A DNA stretch of 23,664 nucleotides from Christensenella sp. UBA4263 (GCA_002395225.1 DGWH01000049.1:1-23664); one strand, 5' to 3'; counted from the first letter of the stretch, positions 1-9,310 are shown. The notes: generated by a model from the sequence alone, not told the origin. Numbers and translations: made by a program.

Positions 1-2797
1 GTGCCGTTTCCCGGCCGATAAAGCAATGCGGATCATCATACGCGATATACTCATTCATTGCCGCCTGCAATTGTATCCATGCCTGAATACTCGTTTTTTC
101 TCCTGAGCTTCGCAGAATGATCTTCTCTGCCTCCTGGATACGTTCACATGCAGCCCATTTCTTCTCCTGTATCTCCTTCTGCCATTTTTCCTGTTCAGTG
201 CGGTTCCCTTTGATTTCCTCATCCAGAGCATTTGATTCATCTATTGTTTTCTGAATCAGCGTGTTTTCCTGTTCCCGCTCAGCGATTTGTTTTTCAATAC
301 GGGCAACCTCTTTTTCAAGCTCAAGAGAATGATCTCTCAGCTTTGTCAGGACTTCATTTGCTTTCAGTTCCTGCTCTATTTGGTCGAATTCCTGAGCCGC
401 TTCATTCAGCAGCCTGACAAGCTCATTTGCTTCCTTTGCCGTCTCAGGCCGACCTTCCCATTCCCTGATATCCAAAAGCTGATATGCCGCTTCAAAATAA
501 GAATGGATCGCCTCTTTAATCGCCTGATTAACCTGCTCCATCCATTCAGCGGCATAGATTTCCCGCAGATATCCATCCGGAAGATATTCCTCTGTGAACT
601 CGATTTTGTACTGTCTGAACCGAAAACGTTCATCATATTCATCCAGCAGGTTGTAATAGAGACCAGCCAGGGTAATCTTTTTTATATCCGTCAGATGAAA
701 CCGACTCATCAGCGGCATTGTATACTTGGAGAACAGTTGAGTCGGGGTAATAAAGAGAACGCTGTTCCAGTCTCTTTTCAGCGTATCGCGAAGAAAGAAT
801 AACCGGTGAATGATACACTGCGTTTTTCCCGAGCCCGGCACACCCTGTACGACAAAGCTTGTCTGAACGTTCATTCGTATGATGTCAAACTGCTGTGCCT
901 GAATTGAGGAGATAATATTGCGGAAATATGAATCGTTCCGGTTTTCCTGAAGCCGCTGTGCAAGCAATTCATCCGTGTTTGCACGAACGCCATTATCCTC
1001 TTCTTTTTCTATCGGATATACGCTTCTGACGGAAAGAAGTTCCCGTCTCCGAATCTCAACATCCGTGATTTTCGCCAGCTGATAGCTGTACTGATTAACC
1101 GGGATCGTCTCATCTGTCTGAATCTGGTATGCATGAAAAACAGCGGAATACATTGGCCGTTCTTCATCCTGCTTAAAAGGAATCAGTACACCGCCATCTT
1201 TTGTCAGTATAATCGTATCAAGATCCGGATTATCTGACAGCAGATAATCGCTTGTTTCATCACTGTGGTCATCAACTTCTCTCAAGCGTAAATGGGCAAA
1301 ATACGGCTTTTCATATAGCGATTTCACAAGCGATTCCGCTATATCCTTTTTATCTTTGGCCATCTGAAGCTGCTGATAGACCACAAATGAATCTGCCTCT
1401 TCAAAGTTCCCGTCATTCACCTGTTTCTTTGACCAGTTTGTTTGCTCAACAGCGTCTTTTCTCATGCCGAGCAGCGTATTGTAAACGTCTTCTTTAACCT
1501 TCTCCTCTTCCTGATACAGGCTTAGTCTGCCTTCATCCGGTATCTGCTCAGTTTCTCTTTCTGTCTCGGCATTCACAGGCGAGGAAAAAGGAACACTCTG
1601 TTCCGCATAAGAGGATTCCTTCGTTGCTTGCTTTTCGTCCTGTTCAGGGACAGCTGTACCTGGAGATGCGTTGCCAGAATATGCATTCATTGTTTTTCCC
1701 TCTGAAGTCAGTTCAGGTTTTTTCACATTCTTCGTATCTTCCGTTTTTCCATTCAACCCATGCGGATCGGAAACTGTTTCCTTGGGAATCTTCTCAGCCA
1801 TGCTCTGTTGTTCAACGTTTTTATTTGGATTCACCCCAGTCCCTGAATTGATTATCCTATACCCACCTGAAAAAGGAACACTTTCCGTATAAGAAACCAT
1901 TACACCGTTATCCAGCTGTTTCGATCCAAAGTGTTTGAAGAAGATTTGGTCCGAATAACCTTTTTGACAATGCTCACAATAGATATATTCCACATTGATA
2001 TTTGACCTGCCAATAGTAATCGTTCCTTCTTGGATCTTTTCTCTCTTCTTATGGATTGGGCATTCAAGTACTGCACGATGCCGAACTTTCTTTGGCTTCT
2101 TTCCCTGCAACTTTCCCATTGGCAGAGATGATGCGGTATTTTTCAACCGGGAGTCTTCCCCATTCTTTTCCGAATTCGCCGTCACAGTTTGACTGACAGC
2201 GTTTGAAGAATCTTCATCCGGTCCCGTCCCTGCTGTTTGTAGTATGTCCGTCTGTGGCTTTAATAATGAATACTTGTCAATGTCCTGGGAATCATACTTC
2301 CATAAGTGCGTGTTTGAATATTCAATCGGTAACACACCATCTGCTATTCTCGATCCAAAATACTTAAACGTTAACTGATCTGAATATCCTTTATTGCAAT
2401 AATTACAGTAATGATAATGGGCCATTAAATTAGATGCTTTAATTTGAAACGTCCCTGTTTTATCTTCGCTTTCCACTCTATGAATCGGACAGACAACTGA
2501 TCTTTTGGGCCGTTTAATAGACAATACTTCGTTTTCGTACATTACGCCCGGCTTTAACGTTAGTGAATTGCATCGAATATCGGTAAATCCGACATCCTCT
2601 ATTGAAGACATAGGATCGTAATATCCACATCCGCATGACTTACATATCACATACCGTATTGTGGCTGTTCTGATACTTTTCTTGTCTTTTCCTCCAGATG
2701 ATTGCTCTGTTGCTTGTTCAAACTCATACTCATATTCATAACACGGATTCTGCGGTATAGCTCCATGAACAGGGCATCTAATAATCTTCAGCTCCAT
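1..2797 (-). CDS. HelD/UvrD-like superfamily 1 helicase with N-terminal Cys/His modules (partial)
   Basis: The reading frame stays open from the ATG at 2797 to the left edge (932 codons), so the C-terminus is missing. Residues 652-659 form a Walker A motif (GVPGSGKT), preceded by an SSIQAQQ segment like the Q-motif of HelD/UvrD proteins and followed by a motif Ia-like FITPTQLFSKY. A long Glu/Lys/Gln-rich coiled coil occupies the last ~120 visible residues. The N-terminus carries Cys-Pro-x-His...Cys-x-x-Cys modules: C8/H11/C52/C55, C103/H106/C131/C134 and C246/H249/C274/C277, the last two each followed by KGYSDQ. A Ser/Thr/Glu-rich linker separates them from the ATPase. Start choice: GGAGAA lies 9 nt upstream of this ATG; the in-frame ATG at 2818 has no ribosome binding site. 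HelD proteins recycle RNA polymerase and UvrD proteins unwind DNA. Zinc binding and the actual role here are inference. Confidence 0.85.
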   Translation of the reverse strand, partial: MELKIIRCPVHGAIPQNPCYEYEYEFEQATEQSSGGKDKKSIRTATIRYVICKSCGCGYYDPMSSIEDVGFTDIRCNSLTLKPGVMYENEVLSIKRPKRSVVCPIHRVESEDKTGTFQIKASNLMAHYHYCNYCNKGYSDQLTFKYFGSRIADGVLPIEYSNTHLWKYDSQDIDKYSLLKPQTDILQTAGTGPDEDSSNAVSQTVTANSEKNGEDSRLKNTASSLPMGKLQGKKPKKVRHRAVLECPIHKKREKIQEGTITIGRSNINVEYIYCEHCQKGYSDQIFFKHFGSKQLDNGVMVSYTESVPFSGGYRIINSGTGVNPNKNVEQQSMAEKIPKETVSDPHGLNGKTEDTKNVKKPELTSEGKTMNAYSGNASPGTAVPEQDEKQATKESSYAEQSVPFSSPVNAETERETEQIPDEGRLSLYQEEEKVKEDVYNTLLGMRKDAVEQTNWSKKQVNDGNFEEADSFVVYQQLQMAKDKKDIAESLVKSLYEKPYFAHLRLREVDDHSDETSDYLLSDNPDLDTIILTKDGGVLIPFKQDEERPMYSAVFHAYQIQTDETIPVNQYSYQLAKITDVEIRRRELLSVRSVYPIEKEEDNGVRANTDELLAQRLQENRNDSYFRNIISSIQAQQFDIIRMNVQTSFVVQGVPGSGKTQCIIHRLFFLRDTLKRDWNSVLFITPTQLFSKYTMPLMSRFHLTDIKKITLAGLYYNLLDEYDERFRFRQYKIEFTEEYLPDGYLREIYAAEWMEQVNQAIKEAIHSYFEAAYQLLDIREWEGRPETAKEANELVRLLNEAAQEFDQIEQELKANEVLTKLRDHSLELEKEVARIEKQIAEREQENTLIQKTIDESNALDEEIKGNRTEQEKWQKEIQEKKWAACERIQEAEKIILRSSGEKTSIQAWIQLQAAMNEYIAYDDPHCFIGRETA

Positions 2798-2964
2798 CGT
2801 ATCGTCTTCTCCGTACATTATTTACATGCTTGAACATTCATATAGATTCAGTAAATAGAAGCGTTTCCAGAACAAGAATCTCTGTTATATCATACAAATC
2901 ATCCTATACTTCCGAATGAAAACTACACTAGCTGCAAGCGCATCAATCTACTAATGAGCACCAT

Positions 2965-3945
2965 TCACTCCTGTAAGATGCAATAATTAGCTGAGATGTA
3001 ACAGATTTCTCCATTAAACATAACCTGATGCCATTTTTCAATTATGAACGGCTTAGTTATTATGATTTTTTCGTCCTGCATCGCTTTTCCAACGATTTTG
3101 CTTTCAGTAGATGGTTCTTCCCGTACATTTGCTGTTTTCCGCATGATACCAATCATATTCTGTAAAGGTTCATCAGTTGCAGTTGGGAGAGGATCTTCTT
3201 TAAGAGCCAATGTCGGACTTTGCTTTACAGCTGGTGTACTGCCTGTATCATCAGCCAACATGGAGTTCATTTCCGCAGAGTCAGACCAATAATCATTACT
3301 CTCTGAATTAAATGATAAACTTCTTGCTGAACTTGTCTTCTCAGCATCAGATGACTTGCCGGTTAGAAAATCAGGAAACATAAGGCTAAGGATTAAAAAC
3401 AACACACTCAATCCACCCAGGTATACTCTCATAAAGTGAATGAACGCATCTTCCTTTGCCTGTTTTTTTCTTTCCTCCTCCGTCATTGTGATAAGTTCTG
3501 CAAGTTTACGCCTATCCCACAATTCGACATTTGTTGTTTTAGCCAGTTTGATTGCTGAAGCTGTGAAATAAGAGTTTGTTAAAACGGCAGCATTTGTTGC
3601 ACGATAATACTTTTTTGCTGTGTATATTTCCTGAACAGCTTTGGGGCCAACATTGCTTCTGTAGTTCTTGCACTGGACAACATATGTTGCATCGCCATAT
3701 CCGCAAATTACATCGGCGCCAAAATCTCCGCTCCCTTTTGTGACCCTCACATTCTTAAACCCGTTTTTTCTAAGCAGTTTTCCAGTGTAATGTTCAAAAC
3801 TGATTCCATCCAGGTTATCAATGTTATCAAGTTCAAGCAAAACATCTTCTCTTCTGAAGAGATTTTTCTTTTCCCTTGGGATGAAGAGAATCACACAGCC
3901 TAGAAACGTGCCAATACAGCACAAACCAAAAAAACCGATTTCCAT
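2965..3945 (-). CDS. Membrane-anchored Mrr-type restriction endonuclease-like protein with SH3 domain
   Basis: The 326-residue product begins with a hydrophobic segment (residues 3-22) that would act as a membrane anchor. Residues ~48-150 match the Mrr_cat (PF04471) restriction endonuclease fold: FEHYTGKLL with Glu51, GADVI with Asp78, then QCK with Gln91 and Lys93, the PD-(D/E)xK-type metal and catalytic positions. The helix after QCK (AVQEIYTAKKYY) is also typical. A second hydrophobic segment lies at 174-193. A Ser/Thr-rich linker follows, and residues ~268-325 resemble a bacterial SH3 domain (TANVREEPSTESKIVG). If both hydrophobic segments span the membrane, the nuclease sits between them and the SH3 part shares the side of the N-terminus. 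Mrr-family enzymes cleave modified or foreign DNA; this exact layout and its target are unknown to me. It stands alone, with 167 bp before the helicase gene downstream. Confidence 0.82.
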   Translation of the reverse strand: MEIGFFGLCCIGTFLGCVILFIPREKKNLFRREDVLLELDNIDNLDGISFEHYTGKLLRKNGFKNVRVTKGSGDFGADVICGYGDATYVVQCKNYRSNVGPKAVQEIYTAKKYYRATNAAVLTNSYFTASAIKLAKTTNVELWDRRKLAELITMTEEERKKQAKEDAFIHFMRVYLGGLSVLFLILSLMFPDFLTGKSSDAEKTSSARSLSFNSESNDYWSDSAEMNSMLADDTGSTPAVKQSPTLALKEDPLPTATDEPLQNMIGIMRKTANVREEPSTESKIVGKAMQDEKIIITKPFIIEKWHQVMFNGEICYISANYCILQE

Positions 3946-4204
3946 ATTTTTATCCCAGATATCTTCAAAATATAGGTTTAATAGACATAATCAGAGAGAT
4001 ACGCATTCAGTAAAACAATCAGATATTGAGTCTGTCCCGTACAGTTATAAACAAACAGCAATCAAATCGTCTTTGCACATCAATCAAAGAATTCACTTAT
4101 GCGTTTTATGATTCTTTGTAGATGAACCAGGACCCACTTGGGAAACAGAATGATCATACGCAGCAATCTCGACAAAACCATCAGGCCGCCAACAACTGCT
4201 GCAA

Positions 4205-4789
4205 TTACTGCGCAATTATCACTTTGGGATCCGACATGAAATGATCCTTGATATACCCGTGGAGTAACTTTATATCATCCAAATTCTTAACGACTATACA
4301 GCTCCATGATATAAGCGCAAATGCTCCTGCCACAAAAAGCACGAGGCCCACAGCGATTGATCGCCACTTTCCGCTCTTGAAAGCAACGGTAAATCTGGTC
4401 TTCCTTTTGACCACCGGCGTTTCCGTTCGCAGCTGCACCTTTTCTTTTCGTTTATACGTCATAAAACGCTTATCCTGAATCAACGAGTCGAAACAGTGTA
4501 ATGTTGCTCTTGCATCACTGGCAGAATCATGCGGATTAAAATTATGTCCAAAGTATTCCGCACATTCTGTTAACTTACATCTTCTGTAAATCGTATGATC
4601 CACTGCCGCTCTATAACTTGCGAAAGCTGTCATGACATCAAATCGGGTACCGCTTACGACAATTCCGGCTGCTTCAACGAAGCCAATGTCAAAACCAACG
4701 TTGTAACCGACAACTAGCTGCGCATTGTTAAAGATCTTCTGGATTTCTTTTTTGACGTAAACTTGTCTGAAAACGTGTAAAAAGATGGT
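4205..4789 (-). pseudogene. C-terminal piece of split DnaQ-like 3'-5' exonuclease with membrane anchor
   Basis: The frame is open from just after a TAG at 4790-4792. Recognisable exonuclease sequence starts near 4762 (VKKEIQKIFNNAQL) and continues through the Exo II motif NVGFDIGF and the Exo III motif HDSASDA, which supply two of the metal-binding Asp residues and the catalytic His. The Exo I motif, which must precede these, is absent and is found 1.3 kb away at 6112-6294 on the same strand. After the exonuclease domain come a basic linker and a hydrophobic stretch (SIAVGLVLFVAGAFALISW), so the intact protein was probably anchored in the membrane by its C-terminus. The first ATG in frame is at 4633, after Exo II, and would give a 142-residue protein without a complete active site. 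Hence I call it a broken gene. It retains no obvious ribosome binding site of its own. Confidence 0.75.
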
Positions 4790-6111
4790 CTAATTATATA
4801 AAATCGGCTCTATTTACACAAAAAACGTGAAAAGTAAAATAGCAAGGAATAGCGATGAAAAGCCTAGAAAAGCAAGAAATTTAGCCACTTGACGGTAGAT
4901 TATATAATAGTAATTGATTTTTACACAAACATGTAAAATGTGTCGCGCAATTATAAAGGACCAGGGAGCATAGTAAATATTGTGGTTTTCCGGGCTTAAA
5001 GCATCTACTACAATTCACATTACTTTTGTATCAAACGGTTTTTTACACGGATCCATGAAAATTTACGTTCAATTGAGTTTTTAACTGTCGAACCGTCATC
5101 CAGATATTTCAACAGACCTTATCAAAGCAGCTATATAGATGAACGGCGTCGACTCTGAATCTGCTTTTCAGGAGTTATGTTGGTATCTTTTGTCGAGATT
5201 ATTGCCGTATCCTGCTTTTCAGAGATTTTGTTGACCGCCTCGCTCAGCAAATTCATATATCCATTTGCCGTATTTTGCTTCTCGGTATTTTTGTCGAGTG
5301 CGTCGATTAGTGTTTCAAGAAGTCTGTTTGTCTTATCTTGCTTTTTCTGCAAAGATCTATCCGGCATTGCGGCAATTAAAATATACCCGATAGGACCTAG
5401 AAAGAAACATATATAATACCATCTGTTCTCATCATATCCTTTGTCGATAGCAATATCACTTGCATTTTTAGCAAGAAAATGATTTAAAAGTAAAATACCA
5501 ATGAACAAGAGAACATAAATAGTAATCGTAATCATTTTGAAACCTCCCATATAAATTTCGTAGTTGTTCCTAAAGACAATTGCCGAAGTGTACATTAAGA
5601 GCACGATTTATCTGATTAATATTCAGCTTGTCAGAATAACGTTGTCTGTCAGATTCATCGTACAAAAGCCCGGCGAATGACACATAGGAAGTGCATGCAC
5701 GATAAACGTCAAGGCTGTTTTGCCTTTGAGAACATAGTATATTCCGCCACTGTAAATTTCACCGGATTCTATTCGAACAGTAGACGGATGAATGAAGTAA
5801 TCGGCTGTTTTCAGTATAACCTGAGCTTTGGCAAAATTATCACGAGACCTATTTTCACACAAATCGTCTCATCCAGTAACACGTTGTTAGTTATCAAAGA
5901 TCTACTCAATAAGTTCCTCTCAGGAATCACGACAGGGGAAGTTCCGGCATTCAATCCTGCTCTCAACTCCTCGTGATAATTCTAGAGCAAGTTATACGAG
6001 AAATTGTGGGGAAAATCTCAATAGGTACGGCAAAAGATTGTTCTAAAACCTTTGTAACTAAAGGGTTTCCTCAATTTCAAGCATCGTAGTCAATAAGTCT
6101 CGTGATAAAAA
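4763..6111. other. Segment interrupting the exonuclease gene
   Basis: This stretch separates the Exo I half from the Exo II/III half of one exonuclease gene. It is AT-rich and holds one good small gene (5131-5535) plus sequence with short open pieces in changing frames. The left junction area has several TTTACAC-like tracts (around 4776, 4813 and 4920), including the hairpin TTTTACA-CAAACA-TGTAAAA. These recall transposon ends, but I found no matching inverted repeat at the right end and no transposase. About 20 residues of the expected exonuclease sequence are missing at the junction, so a deletion accompanied the insertion. From 4790 to 5130 I see no gene. From 5536 to 6111 there are only frame-shifting fragments. 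Confidence 0.5.
5131..5535 (-). CDS. Small two-TM membrane protein with polar C-terminal tail
   Basis: The ATG at 5535 is preceded by a very strong ribosome binding site (GGGAGG, 7 nt upstream), so I prefer it to the longer frame starting at 5604. The 134-residue product has a hydrophobic helix at residues ~2-20, a short KGYDENRWYY loop, and a second helix reading CFFLGPIGYILIAAMPD. The second half is hydrophilic, rich in Lys, Asn, Gln and Glu, and probably helical, with SEAVNKISEKQDT and a basic end (RRRSS). The GYD...FFLG..GY...A.PD pattern is common in small clostridial membrane proteins of unknown function. It lies inside the DNA that interrupts the exonuclease gene and may be cargo of that insertion. 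No function can be assigned. Confidence 0.6.
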   Translation of the reverse strand: MITITIYVLLFIGILLLNHFLAKNASDIAIDKGYDENRWYYICFFLGPIGYILIAAMPDRSLQKKQDKTNRLLETLIDALDKNTEKQNTANGYMNLLSEAVNKISEKQDTAIISTKDTNITPEKQIQSRRRSSI

Positions 6112-6294
6112 TCACCAAAGTTCAGGTTTTATATATGATGAAAACAGTTCACTTCCATATCCATCCAAAACCGTGATCTGGAGAATTTCATCAAGTGTTG
6201 GAGATAATCCGGTAGTTTCTACATCAAAAACAAGAATCCTGCTTTTATCCATTGATGCAAGTTTTGCTGCTTTCCCGGTTCCATACCACTTCAT
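6112..6294 (-). pseudogene. N-terminal piece of split DnaQ-like exonuclease (Exo I motif)
   Basis: From the ATG at 6294 (GGGGAG 8 nt upstream) the 60-residue product reads into RILVFDVETTGLSP, the classic Exo I motif with Asp24 and Glu26, then SYIKPEL, where DnaQ-family proteins normally continue towards Exo II. Here the frame stops at TGA (6112-6114) after one more Trp. The sequence resumes at ~4762 on the same strand with the Exo II and III motifs. The two fragments together would make a standard exonuclease domain lacking roughly 20 residues at the junction. The retained start and ribosome binding site suggest a fairly recent break. Alone this fragment cannot be an active nuclease. Confidence 0.72.
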
Positions 6295-6691
6295 AGATGT
6301 ACTCCCCACTCTTTGCTTTCTGATCAAACCTAGCAAATTGGAAGAACTTCTGGCTATTCTTTATCGAATATGAATCAGTTTCTTTTCCAGGGTTAGCTGA
6401 GATAGCCCTTATTGGAATTCAACTCATCCAGAAATCACCACAATTAATGCTGTACAGTATAGGCATACCGTCAAAGTGATCACGGGATAATTGTCTGCTT
6501 TTATCTTTTTGAATGTTAAGCATATTTCGGTTTTTGTCCCACGAAAGCACCTTGACGGTAGTCTAAGAGCTCAATGTCTCTTTCCTGTTTAATGCTGTGT
6601 AATGTATCTTCCTGAATCAGATCGATACAATTTTGAAAATACTGCGTTGATGCCGTTCTTGATAAGAAACAGTTCATGCCCGGATTTCGGA
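6295..6691. other. Gap with short ORF and inverted ACCGTCAA repeats
   Basis: This ~400 bp gap holds no convincing gene. A minus-strand ORF at 6516-6677 encodes 53 residues (MNCFLSRTAS... ending GQKPKYA) and begins 14 nt after the stop of the DUF6273 gene, but its ATG has no suitably spaced ribosome binding site. It contains a charged, helix-like stretch (HSIKQERDIELLDYRQ) that could be the remnant of a lost gene. An imperfect inverted repeat, TACCGTCAA at 6465-6474 and TTGACGGTA at 6551-6559, lies here; the same motif recurs near 4893 in the neighbouring scar region. Confidence 0.35.
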
Positions 6692-9151
6692 TTATTCCTC
6701 ACTAAAGTTATCCAGTTCAGAAGAAACATCTTTGAATTCTGCAAGGTCACCTTTGCTTCCCACAAAAATATGTTTCGTATTGACCATTTTCGTTTCCGTA
6801 TTTGTGACAGATATTTCATAATATCCCGTCCGGTCAAATGTGTCTCCATCTGATGCGGGGCCCGAAGATCTTACATCCAGACCATTAGCTGCCTGGTTCA
6901 ATGCATACCTGATTACATTAACTTTAAGTGAATGCGAGTTGGCCAAGTCAATCTTGAAGCCATCTGCAGTTCTGGAATAGTCTTCAAGTTCATCACCGCT
7001 TCCGGTATCAAAAATATAGAACATCGCACTTCCGTTTTTAACAACGAACCGGAACGCAATACGATAGTTGTTTATTTTCGAAAGCAGATGTGTGAGGTCA
7101 GCATCATCAATTTCATAATCCAGCACCACCTCATACGTTCCCTCTTCTTTAATCTCAACACGGGTATTGGCAACACCTGATTCTTTTGCTGAAAGATAAT
7201 CCAGATATGTTATCGGAGCACTGTCAGAGTTGCGATGATCAATATGCTTTAAGAATAAAGCACCTCTTCCCATATTGACTTTTTGAATATTTAAGCGTTG
7301 ATCGTATCCATCTGTATCTTTTGCAATCTTCAGATTCTTATTGCCGTTTAATTTATCGATATCCTGATCAAGATCAAACCAAAGTGTCAGGTTATCTCCA
7401 ACTGTTTTAACAAAAATCGGCATTCCCTCGGATTCACTTACCTCTGTAAATCCGCTCATCATGAATCTTCCCAGTGACCATCCAAAGTGCGGATCATTTC
7501 CGGTTATTTCTTTGTCCTCAGAATATCCTTTGTTTCCTGCATTAACAACTGAACCAGTATTTTGTGTCAGCCATCTGTACTGCGTATGTACTTTATCAAA
7601 GCATTCCTGCAGCTTCTCCATTACATCATTATATTGTCCAATTTCGGAGAAATACGCTATTGCTTTGCTATAATCCCCTTCATCCTTATTTCGAATTGCC
7701 ATTTGATAATAACATTCAGGCAGGAATTCCTGATACTCTTTCTGAACCTTTATATTATTATCTGTTGCATACTGATAGTATCCTCTATAGGCCGTTATAG
7801 CAGCATCGTATTCCTCTTTGTCCTTTAATGCTGTTGCATAATCAAACCAGTATTTTGCCGCCTTTTCAGCACTATACGATCCTAACTCTCTGTATAATTC
7901 GTATGCTTCTTCGTGTTTTCCGTCTTCCATTTTCCTTAATGCCATCTGGTTGTAACAATCCGGAAACACGTCGCCATACTCAGAGATGATCTTCACTGAT
8001 TTTTCTTTTGCAAAATCATGATATCCCTGGAAAAGTTGAAGTGCAGATTCAAGTTCGCCCTTTTCCATGACGGCTTTGGCATAATCGAACCAATAAGCTG
8101 CCGCTTTTGACGCATTAATCTCACCAAGTTCTTTATAATACCCGACAGCTTTTTCATGATCAGGTATGTCGAGACACTTTCTGGCCAACTCGTTATAACA
8201 TTCCGGAACCATATTGTCATATTCGGAATTCAGCTTCACCTGTTTTTCGTTTGCATAATCCGAATAAGCAGCAAAGCGTTTAAGTGCTTCCTCGTAATCA
8301 TTCTCCTCCATTGCTGCCTGCCCAAACATGAACAGATACCCTGCCGCATCAGCAATGCTGTTATTATATGATCCTAGATTATTTGCAATTTCATAAGCTT
8401 CCGTATACTTTTTCTGTTCTGCAAGTTCCTTTGCTTTGGATGACAATCCGTAAGGAAATGCATCCCAGTTTCCTGTCAATGAGATCACGATAGCAGGACG
8501 AATTCCTTCCTTCTGGTTAACGTTAGCAGTTTTCGGGTCGAAACTATCATGCATGTACGTGGCCTGATCCTGTTTTTTCCCGACAGATCTCGTATACCAA
8601 TTAGCCTCAGCACCAAAAAAGCCGGCCTTTGCCCCCTTGTCATTGGCATATTCGGTTCCCAGTGCTTTCGTCGTATTTAACAGAACTTTAATTTCACGAT
8701 AGCTTAACAGCCATACTCTATCTTCTGTATTCTCGCCAGGTTTTCCTTCCCATCCATCCTGAATAGGTTGTTGCTCTTCTCCATTCGAAGTTTTTGCCTC
8801 TATGATCATTCCCGCTTCCTCTTTTGAGAAAGCTGCATCATAAAAATCCTGATTCAGCCAGGCACGCAAAGATGAATTAGCCCAGGTTGTTTCTGCTTTG
8901 TCATTGTTATATGGCAGGCAATCCAAAACATATTTGCTGAGCAATAATGCATTACCCTCTTCTGTCTCAAGTACAATCCATTCTATTGGCTCAAGACCAT
9001 TTCCGGATTTATTGTCCTGTTCATAACGGCCAAGTATTACCGTATCTCCGGGTTTTACCTCTAATGTTGTCGATTCACCATATACATTCACTGCACAGAA
9101 GATACATAATAGCATCACTAAAACGCTGATAAACAAGTGCCCGCTTTTCAT
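6692..9151 (-). CDS. Secreted DUF6273 protein with three ~81-residue helical repeats
   Basis: Translation should start at the ATG at 9151: AGAGGTG precedes it and the product then opens with a signal peptide (MKSGHLFISVLVMLLCIFCAVNVYGES), whereas the longer frame to 9262 would bury it. The mature protein begins with a DUF6273 domain (residues ~30-225), recognisable by TTWANSSLRAWLNQDFY and GIRPAIVISL. Residues ~238-545 form TPR-like helical repeats: after a leading partial unit, three of ~81 residues recur with YWFDYA...EYxxxxPxCYxxMAxR signatures. The C-terminal ~270 residues are rich in beta-forming and polar residues and resemble no family I can name. There is no Cys lipobox or sorting signal, so it is probably released or held by interactions. 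It follows the toxin/immunity pair but has its own likely promoter. The substrate or partner is unknown; the repeats suggest protein binding at the cell surface. Confidence 0.85.
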   Translation of the reverse strand: MKSGHLFISVLVMLLCIFCAVNVYGESTTLEVKPGDTVILGRYEQDNKSGNGLEPIEWIVLETEEGNALLLSKYVLDCLPYNNDKAETTWANSSLRAWLNQDFYDAAFSKEEAGMIIEAKTSNGEEQQPIQDGWEGKPGENTEDRVWLLSYREIKVLLNTTKALGTEYANDKGAKAGFFGAEANWYTRSVGKKQDQATYMHDSFDPKTANVNQKEGIRPAIVISLTGNWDAFPYGLSSKAKELAEQKKYTEAYEIANNLGSYNNSIADAAGYLFMFGQAAMEENDYEEALKRFAAYSDYANEKQVKLNSEYDNMVPECYNELARKCLDIPDHEKAVGYYKELGEINASKAAAYWFDYAKAVMEKGELESALQLFQGYHDFAKEKSVKIISEYGDVFPDCYNQMALRKMEDGKHEEAYELYRELGSYSAEKAAKYWFDYATALKDKEEYDAAITAYRGYYQYATDNNIKVQKEYQEFLPECYYQMAIRNKDEGDYSKAIAYFSEIGQYNDVMEKLQECFDKVHTQYRWLTQNTGSVVNAGNKGYSEDKEITGNDPHFGWSLGRFMMSGFTEVSESEGMPIFVKTVGDNLTLWFDLDQDIDKLNGNKNLKIAKDTDGYDQRLNIQKVNMGRGALFLKHIDHRNSDSAPITYLDYLSAKESGVANTRVEIKEEGTYEVVLDYEIDDADLTHLLSKINNYRIAFRFVVKNGSAMFYIFDTGSGDELEDYSRTADGFKIDLANSHSLKVNVIRYALNQAANGLDVRSSGPASDGDTFDRTGYYEISVTNTETKMVNTKHIFVGSKGDLAEFKDVSSELDNFSEE

Positions 9152-9250
9152 TTTGAATAACACCTCTCTATAAAACAGATATTGACATTTTTCGCAAGTT
9201 TCCCAGAAAAGGTAAATATTCTCCAAGTTGGTATAATGAAGCTTACTCCT

Positions 9251-9278
9251 ATTGTACCGCACTATTTTTAATAAACAA
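9251..9278 (-). promoter_or_regulatory. Likely sigma-A promoter of the DUF6273 gene
   Basis: On the minus strand TTGTTT (9273-9278) and TACAAT (9251-9256) are separated by 16 bp, giving a transcription start near 9244 and a leader of ~90 nt before the ATG at 9151. The element lies just after the stop of the upstream immunity gene, so the secreted protein can be made independently of the toxin operon. Confidence 0.5.
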
Positions 9279-9310
9279 TGTTTTTGTCAGCATCCTGAAT
9301 GTTCAGCACA

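Noticed and set aside
287..802. 171-codon plus-strand frame
   Set aside because: Antisense shadow of the coiled-coil part of the helicase gene.
4763..5130. Ends of a Tn7- or IS256-like transposon
   Set aside because: TTTACAC-like tracts look suggestive, but no matching inverted repeat, target duplication or transposase could be found.
5623..5976. Overlapping frames on both strands (79 and 99 codons)
   Set aside because: Protein-like pieces occur in shifting frames (for example LLYDESDRQRYSDKLNINQINRALN in a third frame) but none has a start signal. At most a decayed gene.
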